Assembly (NCBI RefSeq): GCF_020882245.1
Contig: NC_083597.1
Coordinates: 1,336,581 to 1,400,580 of the forward strand
Direction: 5' to 3'
Length of the DNA: 64,000 nt
Source of the DNA: Rhopalosiphum padi
Lineage: Eukaryota; Arthropoda; Insecta; Hemiptera; Aphididae
Shown in pieces: positions 60,983 through 64,000 of this stretch (its first letter is position 1; the number at the start of each line of letters is the position of its first letter). The notes beneath the pieces are model-generated. The model searched no databases. It was not told the origin of the DNA and saw only the letters and a list, made by a program, of their open reading frames with translations. The translations under genes were made by a program, and so were the position numbers.

Positions 60983-63321
60983 TTATATATATGATATATA
61001 TAACCGATGACGAGCGGCGGCTTTTGTGCTTTTTAAAAAAAAACGGTTATATGTACCTACGAATAATACGTATATAATGGTATATACATCTGTATTTTAT
61101 ATACTATTATAATACTACGCTTATAAATTTATATTTATATAATACATATTATGCTTAAATTTATACAATAGTTAGTGCGTGTACACGAGTTTGGAAAGTT
61201 TTAAATATTAATATTATAACGCATAAATATACCTATTATGTATATTAGTGATCAGACTCAAAGATTTTATTTTTTATCAATTCCTTTTCATATTTAGGTA
61301 AATCAAAAATCAAATCCAAAGATGCGGGCTTCTCGTCGACGTCCACTAGCGATTCATCGGGCGAACACTTGCTGAGCCCCACGCACCCGTTACCAACGCG
61401 AATCGACGTTGAATCTGAAAGTACGTATTGAATTTTATGCGATAATGATAAATTATTATTGTAATTTGCATCGCCGATCTAACCTAATAACAGTAATGGA
61501 TATATTATATTTTGTATGCTAATATATTATTATACTCTGTGATACCAATAATTCAGTTATATCCATAGGCACACATTGCATTAATTTATTCAATTGATTT
61601 TTGTGTTTTTTGTTTTATAATTTTATTACTTAAAAGTAATTTGTTTTACAATTTTTAAACGTGTTTAAATGCCAACTATACTTTCAAAAATTATTTTTTG
61701 AAGCATTTTTTTCTTCTGGTAATCTTTGTATAAATATTAAACAAACAGGTTTTTTACATATAAATTATATAATAATATTTGAAGCAAGACTCGTGTACCA
61801 ACTTTATTGGTTATTCTTTACCAGTTTACACCTCTTAGTTAAACCTAAAATGCATTTATTAAGGTGTATTATCTTTTTAGATACATTTAATTTAGATATT
61901 GGTTCTTTAATCATTTAAATAATGTATAATAAACAATATGTGTACAGCTATACAAGAAAAAAGTTAAAAATTAGAATTTTTTTTTAATATAAATGGAGTT
62001 ATCTTTACACACACATCCGGTAAATTTATAACACTAACTCTAATACTCTATACTACACTATAATTTCATATTATAGCGTTATTGTATGTACCTTTTAATG
62101 GATGTTCTTAATTTATTATGTAAATACTATTAACCCTTATGACGTGACTTTTTGTACTATGACAAGTGTGGGCCGTCGGCCATGATGTAATTATTTATCT
62201 CAATCTATGTTTAATCTGCCATAAATTGTTTTTTGAGGTCCCCACAGTTCACATTAACGTAGGTTTCTCCTCATTACATGACTATCATATACTAATACAA
62301 AAATGAAACTAACGTGATCTAATAAATATTAGTATGTTAATTGAGATGTACACTAATCGGGTTGCTAATGTACAAATGCATAAGTGTAGTAGTCAAGAAA
62401 ATATGTATTATATTATACTAAATTATGCTAGATATAATATATTTTTCTAATTGCCGAGTCTAACTTAGTAGGAATGAATTAAAAACCATAAACCATAAGG
62501 TCAATATATTATTTATTATAGTAAACGTTTACTTCTATTGTCGATATAGGTTCGAGTCCACCGTCTGATACGTTCAGGAATCACTCTAAACTCAAAAGGT
62601 TTCTTACTACACTGGTGCAATTCAGTGGACAGATATCGCCGCAGACTAGTGAGCGAGTTAAGGGTCAGATCTTTACCCTTGTGGTAAGTACTCAAACGAT
62701 TTACATTTCCCGTTTTCTTATGAATTTAATTTAATTTATAAAATAATCCAAGAAGATTTAAAAAGTATTATACTCCGATATTTAATTACTATTATATTTA
62801 GACTTCTTAAGTTGCATAATCATAATTTATTATATTCTTAGAATGATTAGATATTTATATGTTGTTTTTAATTATTGATGTCTTATATTTTGCTGTATAT
62901 AACTTTGATAAAATAAAAATATATTATATTTAAAAATTACACATCTATATGATATTAATGTTTTATTATAATAACTAAGTTATTCATATTATTAGTAAAA
63001 AATAATAACATAGAAATAGGGCAGAAAATTAATACAATTCATAACTTATTTGTATTTCTTAAAAATACGAAACTCAAAGCACTTAGATCTATAGATAAAC
63101 CGGTATTCGCTTAATTATTTAATGTAATCAAAATATAATTTGTAATATATTTATTCTGTCGTTTATTTTTACAGAATAATTTGATAAGTGTTGAAGAATT
63201 TCATCATAATATACAAGAAATGACAAATTTCCCATTACGACCATTTGTACTGCCGTTTTTAAGGACTCACTTACCTTCACTACAACGTGATCTGTTGTTA
63301 ATGGCTCGCAACAATAAACAG
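35736..63321 (+). CDS. nvy: Nervy (ETO/MTG8/CBFA2T family co-repressor), 5' five coding exons, runs off the window
   Basis: Joining 35736-35831, 44616-44733, 61298-61420, 62550-62683 and 63175-63321 gives an uninterrupted frame of about 206 residues, with every junction phase-compatible and GT-AG. Residues ~125-206 read SKLKRFLTTLVQF...SPQTSERV...EEFHHNIQE-TNFPLRPFVLPFLRTHLPSLQRDLL, which is the NHR1/TAFH domain shared by Drosophila nervy and human RUNX1T1/CBFA2T2/CBFA2T3. The family acts in the nucleus as a scaffold linking DNA-bound factors (bHLH/E-proteins and others) to histone deacetylase complexes; in flies nervy is linked to neuronal development. NHR2, NHR3 and the MYND zinc finger must lie beyond 64000. 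The residues before NHR1 are Ser/Thr/Pro-rich and contain an IKEE sumoylation-type motif. Introns of 8.8 and 16.6 kb suggest complex regulation. NHR1 identity is near certain; the first exon is less so. Confidence 0.9.
36390..36690 (-). pseudogene. Unassigned protein-like open segment (possible pseudogene)
   Basis: On the minus strand one frame is open from about 36690 to 36390 except for a single TAG just before codon AAG-ATG at 36608. It reads FGKWVICILGSTVSAPL, stop, then MKTIQTFTVSDKPMQTVVFV and a stretch including KCRQSIIKIIANDVSWILL. The composition looks more like protein than typical AT-rich noise here. The opposite strand is also open over 36406-36684, so strand and coding status are uncertain. 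I do not recognise the family. Confidence 0.25.
39729..40304. mobile_element. Foldback (long palindromic) element, copy A
   Basis: The left arm starts GGGTGATTATTTTATCGAAC, continuing with TCATTATTTTAAAATCTATTA; the right arm ends as the imperfect complement, TAATAGATTT...ATTATTGTTCGATAAAAT. The complementarity continues inward, so the whole ~575 bases can fold on itself. The same arm sequence occurs in copies at 43.4 and 58.7 kb. No coding capacity. Confidence 0.65.
40440..40880. promoter_or_regulatory. GC-rich island in nvy intron 1
   Basis: Contains GGCGGCGAGCGGCGGCGG, TGCCGCCGACAGCTCACAC, GCGCGCGCGAACACGACG and AGCTGCTCGCAGCTGG (E-box like CAGCTG). No exon can be defined. It may be an enhancer or alternative promoter; this is inference from composition only. 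Confidence 0.35.
40872..40898. repeat. (AAT)n microsatellite
   Basis: Nine ATA units adjoining the 40.4-40.9 kb GC-rich island. Confidence 0.9.
41390..41640 (+). mobile_element. Decayed LINE ORF1 zinc-knuckle region
   Basis: Plus-strand pieces CQDYW (41396-41410), YCNNPPK near 41430, FCALCMRNH (41499-41525) and, after a one-base frame change, NFKGCQIHKD (41536-41565). Together they match the order of CCHC zinc knuckles in ORF1 of jockey-type LINEs, usually KCALC..NH..NYKGC..YKDL. Stops and frameshifts show it is dead. It lies in nvy intron 1, in nvy's own orientation. Confidence 0.7.
42754..42936 (-). pseudogene. Unassigned protein-like open frame in nvy intron 1
   Basis: A 60-codon minus-strand frame containing LKLYYLEYERSIKCYVIKDI, then YYTENITLGTLPTEPQSQRF, bounded upstream by a stop and lacking an ATG start. 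It reads like the C-terminal end of a protein, perhaps a gene fragment or transposon remnant. The family is not recognised. Confidence 0.2.
43389..43872. mobile_element. Foldback element, copy B
   Basis: The left arm is AGGGTGATTCTTTTATCAAA then ACTCATTATTTCAAAATCTA; the right arm TAGATTTTAAAATAATG...TCGATAAAAGAATCACTC is its imperfect complement. It shares inner sequence with copy A, including 'attaaaaatgtatgttg(t/c)cat' and 'acataaaaatcgaaatt' words. This is the best preserved of the three. Confidence 0.7.
44616..44733 (+). CDS. nvy: nvy coding exon 2 (acidic N-terminal segment, possible alternative start)
   Basis: Acceptor TTTTTCTAG| at 44615 and donor TTC|GTAAGT at 44733. An internal ATG at 44619 (MEPKMIKEEAIERDSG) could start a shorter isoform if the upstream exon is non-coding, and the frame also joins without a stop to 35736-35831. 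It contains IKEE, matching the psi-K-x-E sumoylation consensus, and a run of Asn codons (NNNNN). It ends one base into an Arg codon completed by the exon at 61298. Confidence 0.75.
46250..46456 (-). mobile_element. 'GTGATTCACCAAG' family element end, copy 4
   Basis: On the minus strand: ATACGAGGTGATTCATTAGG then CAAGCTCACTCGCC, followed by an AT-rich arm. Related to copies at 4.6, 22.1 and 24.8 kb. Inner border not determined. Confidence 0.45.
46850..47330. promoter_or_regulatory. GC-rich island in nvy intron 2 (47 kb)
   Basis: Includes GTCGAAACGCCGCTGCCGTC, CAGCGCTGCGAACG and CCCCGCCACAGCGCCGCCGC. The open frame at 47048-47314 lacks recognisable protein features. Candidate regulatory sequence only. 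Confidence 0.3.
48195..48401 (+). CDS. Unassigned small open frame in nvy intron 2
   Basis: From ATG 48216 it encodes about 61 residues, MSQTGPSSSQVCNSQFVYKN and on through a region with CGEFYSGELNNKLFIKEGIL, ending in TAG at 48399-48401. Codon use is more balanced than in surrounding DNA and a possible acceptor ATTGCAG| is at 48150. It could be a small aphid-specific exon, a pseudogene fragment or chance. No known domain is recognised. Confidence 0.25.
   Translation: MPSSAVIMSQTGPSSSQVCNSQFVYKNQQSKAIRHYYTVDKGCGEFYSGELNNKLFIKEGILEYHLGK
49890..50150. promoter_or_regulatory. GC-rich island in nvy intron 2 (50 kb)
   Basis: Contains ACGATCGTCGCCGGCGGCGG and GGTGGCGGCAGTGGCGGCTG. Open on both strands because GC-rich. 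A possible donor GACG|GTATGT lies 160 bases upstream at 49736, so a non-coding first exon nearby is conceivable. Confidence 0.3.
54440..54712. promoter_or_regulatory. GC-rich island in nvy intron 2 (54.6 kb)
   Basis: Contains GTGCCGGCGGCGAGGGG, GGTATCGGTCGACCGGTCAC and a GGTGGTGGTGG...GGCGGCGATGG run, then (AT)n. No exon supported. Confidence 0.3.
54714..54748. repeat. (AT)n microsatellite
   Basis: About 17 AT units at the end of the 54.6-kb GC-rich island. Confidence 0.95.
55190..55560. promoter_or_regulatory. GC-rich segment plus GAGA cluster in nvy intron 2
   Basis: 55190-55390 is moderately GC-rich (CCCCGCACCACGTGGATC with an E-box CACGTG). It is followed at 55453-55530 by repeated GAGAGAGAGA/GAGAGAGAT motifs. 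The same pairing of a GC-rich block and GAGA repeats is seen at the inferred nvy promoter at 34.6-35.0 kb, which suggests a second promoter or Polycomb/Trithorax-type element (inference). Confidence 0.35.
56331..57800. mobile_element. 1.47-kb terminal-inverted-repeat element with GTACGTTTTGG subterminal array
   Basis: Starts AGGGGTGGAAATCCAAAA and ends with its complement TTTTGGATTTCCACCCCT; similarity continues inward to about 34 bases with a few mismatches. The last ~350 bases carry at least eight copies of (G/T)A/TCGTTTTGG-type motifs (near 57454, 57482, 57510, 57563, 57591, 57633, 57683 and 57778). The left arm has copies as well (near 56590, 56622 and, inverted, 56555). Such arrays are usual for transposase binding. 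No target duplication is obvious (left flank CATATTTG, right AATTTTAC). I cannot assign a superfamily. Confidence 0.65.
57101..57307 (-). pseudogene. Small protein fragment inside the GTACGTTTTGG element
   Basis: A 68-codon minus-strand open frame, LFYEGEVTRVGV...NHVKLVKKEDVFKLNKFLKYQWL. The shape (F-Y-x-G-x-V then a hydrophobic/charged stretch and V-x-K-E-D-V-x-x-L) loosely recalls a small beta-barrel module often found in proteins of insect transposons. That is only a resemblance. It may be a leftover of the element's own protein, or chance. Confidence 0.25.
58660..59066. mobile_element. Foldback element, copy C
   Basis: Left arm ACAGGATGATCTATTAACAT then ACACTCATTATTTCAAAAAC; right arm AACATTAATAGTTTTTAAAG then TAATGAGTATATTACG...GGATCGCC. 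Same family as copies A and B, more diverged at the tips. It sits in nvy intron 2. Confidence 0.6.
60047..60327. mobile_element. hAT-type MITE in nvy intron 2
   Basis: 281 bases with inverted ends CAGCGGTTCTTAAC and GTTAAGAACCGCTG. Flanks are GTATAGGT on the left and GTGTAGGT on the right, matching in 7 of 8 positions, so an 8-base target duplication with one mutation. Subterminal TGGTCCGCG and GGGGGTCC also fit. No coding capacity. It lies about 160 bases before a GC-rich island. Confidence 0.85.
60490..60930 (+). promoter_or_regulatory. CpG-rich island just before nvy exon 3
   Basis: About 440 bases of very CG-rich sequence (CGTCGCG, AGCTCGAGCTCGAG, CCACCACCACCGCCGCCGATG), followed by an (AC)n(AT)n run. 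Long open frames occur on both strands (plus 60494-60994, minus 60604-60966), but both are rich in Thr/Arg/Ala simple runs and look like by-products of base composition. Position 370 bases before exon 61298 makes an alternative nvy promoter and first exon plausible. Confidence 0.4.
60950..61002. repeat. (AC)n(AT)n compound microsatellite
   Basis: AC units followed by AT units with small interruptions, between the 60.7-kb island and nvy exon 3. Confidence 0.9.
61298..61420 (+). CDS. nvy: nvy coding exon 3 (Ser/Pro-rich linker)
   Basis: Acceptor CATATTTAG| and donor CTGAAA|GTACGT. It encodes basic KSKIKSKDAGF, then a serine-rich run and EHLLSPTHPLPTRIDVESE. Third codon positions are GC-rich, unlike the surrounding intron, which supports coding. 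SP/TP dipeptides suggest phosphorylation sites like those in the proline/serine-rich region before NHR1 in vertebrate ETO proteins (inference). The exon starts and ends one base into a codon in a way compatible with both neighbours. Confidence 0.85.
61421..62549 (+). other. nvy intron 3
   Basis: 1.13 kb AT-rich intron, GTACGT to GATATAG. It contains an 85-codon AT-rich open frame at 61661-61918 with no coding character. Nothing else seen. Confidence 0.8.
62550..62683 (+). CDS. nvy: nvy coding exon 4 (first half of NHR1/TAFH)
   Basis: Acceptor GATATAG| at 62549, donor CTTGTG|GTAAGT at 62683/62684. It encodes SSSPPSDTFRNHSKLKRFL followed by TTLVQFSGQISPQTSERV and KGQIFTLV. SKLKRFLTTL is almost identical to the start of NHR1 in human RUNX1T1. 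This half forms the first helices of the TAFH four-helix bundle that binds peptide ligands of partner transcription factors. Confidence 0.95.
62684..63174 (+). other. nvy intron 4 (splits NHR1)
   Basis: 491 bases, GTAAGT to TTTTTACAG, AT-rich with no features. It interrupts NHR1 between TLV and NNL in phase 0. Confidence 0.9.
63175..63321 (+). CDS. nvy: nvy coding exon 5 (second half of NHR1/TAFH)
   Basis: Forty-nine codons, phase 0 at both ends, from TTTTTACAG| to AAACAG|GTAAAG. Encodes NNLISVEEFHHNIQE, TNFPLRPFVLPFLRTHLP and SLQRDLLLMARNNKQ. The core NFPLRPFV-PFL is diagnostic of NHR1. The following 680 bases to the window end are intron without a further exon that I can support. Confidence 0.95.
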
Positions 63322-64000
63322 GTAAAGAACATTGTAATTATATTAAGTAAATATTAAAACCAAATAAATAGTAATAATTATAAATCAAAATAATTATAAT
63401 AAGTCATATTTTTATAAATGGAAGAAATGAACAAAATAATACAAAAATAACAAAATATCTTTTTCTAGTGTTAATAAATTATTATATAATGTATACTTAA
63501 GGCTTTCTTTAAAAACGATTCAATGTTAAATAACTTAACATGATCAGAGCAGTTATTTTTATTTTTTAAATTTATTTAGGGATTATGTTTAATTATAGCG
63601 AATTTATTTGTCCAATGATAAACAACATTTGATGATATTTTATTTATCATTTTAATATTGATAGAAGAAATCGCAGTTTAAAGTAATACAAGTTTAAATG
63701 AATTGTCTGGAAACTTTTTTCTTATTTTAAAACTTTAACTGTTAGATTTTATTTTCACTAATAAGAAAAAACCAAATTGTGTTTCTCTGTTTTGTTCAAA
63801 TTGTTTATCTATGTTTTCAAGTTCTGAGAATACTGCTAAATCATTTGGTAAATAACTTAAACATGCCGGGACGTTTAAGCAAAATTGCTAATCACGGTGA
63901 CAAAGGTTTATGCTTTCATAATGTGTAAGCCGTCTGTCACAGTTTTTGAAAGTTGCCGGCGGCTGATAGTTACATATAGGTAAAACGAATATCGGAGTTG
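63322..64000 (+). other. Start of nvy intron 5
   Basis: AT-rich sequence after donor GTAAAG, continuing to the window edge. The last ~150 bases are somewhat richer in GC. No further coding exon is seen. Confidence 0.75.

Larger units (their letters stand above)
44734..61297 (+). other. nvy intron 2
   Basis: A 16.6 kb intron beginning GTAAGT and ending CATATTTAG. It contains GC-rich islands near 47.0, 49.95, 54.6, 55.3 and 60.7 kb, a GAGA cluster at 55.45 kb, the motif-array element at 56.3-57.8 kb, a foldback element at 58.66-59.07 kb and a hAT MITE at 60.05-60.33 kb. Such large introns with several GC-rich islands are what alternative promoters or enhancers of a developmental regulator would look like, but nothing here proves that. 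Confidence 0.65.

Noticed and set aside
60494..60994. 166-codon plus-strand open frame and an overlapping 120-codon minus-strand frame
   Set aside because: Both lie in a CpG-rich, stop-poor block. Their peptides are runs of Thr, Arg, Ala and Ser from simple sequence, with no domain, and the plus frame runs into a dinucleotide repeat. Treated as a regulatory island or possible non-coding first exon instead.
61661..61918. 85-codon frame in nvy intron 3
   Set aside because: AT-rich, no conserved motif, no matching splice sites, and it is not needed to join exons 3 and 4 in phase.

Overview
The window is AT-rich animal nuclear DNA with spliced genes, long introns and many decayed transposons, and almost certainly comes from an aphid (Hemiptera, Aphididae). 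The reasons are the base composition, the frequent 'taggtacctac'-type strings, small GC-rich islands in an AT-rich background, and recognisable repeats of aphid type: a hAT element carrying a BED/C2H2-like 'MPKTKQFATNRLNSF' protein, jockey-like LINE remnants and 'ggtgattcacc'-ended elements. No bacterial-type operon, rRNA, CRISPR array or convincing tRNA is visible. The species cannot be fixed from the sequence alone.

Two protein-coding genes can be supported. The first is complete and lies on the minus strand at 16923-15484. It is the mitochondrial enoyl-[acyl-carrier-protein] reductase MECR (4 coding exons, about 367 residues), which performs the last reductive step of mitochondrial type II fatty-acid synthesis. 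The second runs off the right edge on the plus strand. It is nervy (nvy), the insect member of the ETO/MTG8/CBFA2T co-repressor family. Five coding exons can be joined in phase (35736-35831, 44616-44733, 61298-61420, 62550-62683, 63175-63321), giving the first ~206 residues, including nearly all of the NHR1/TAFH domain. The two genes are divergently oriented, about 18.8 kb apart from start codon to start codon.

Layout: 1-13.7 kb is non-coding, with simple repeats and a GC-rich patch at 5.6 kb. 13.7-13.9 kb is a hAT MITE with an intact target duplication. 15.4-17 kb is MECR. 17-34 kb is intergenic, with hAT elements at 18.0 and 18.7-19.7 kb, LINE reverse-transcriptase debris at 25.7-26.4 kb and a GC-rich patch at 27.9 kb. 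34.3-35.8 kb is a strong CpG/GAGA-rich island that I infer to be the nvy promoter and first exon region. 35.8-61.3 kb is two very long nvy introns (8.8 and 16.6 kb) holding foldback elements, LINE ORF1 debris, a terminal-inverted-repeat element with an array of GTACGTTTTGG motifs, and several GC-rich islands that may be enhancers or alternative promoters. 61.3-63.3 kb holds three further nvy exons.

I see no clear novel multi-gene system. The most unusual items are the 1.47 kb element at 56.3-57.8 kb with its motif array, a family of three long palindromic elements inside nvy, and a few protein-like open stretches (36.4-36.7, 42.8 and 48.2 kb) that I cannot assign.
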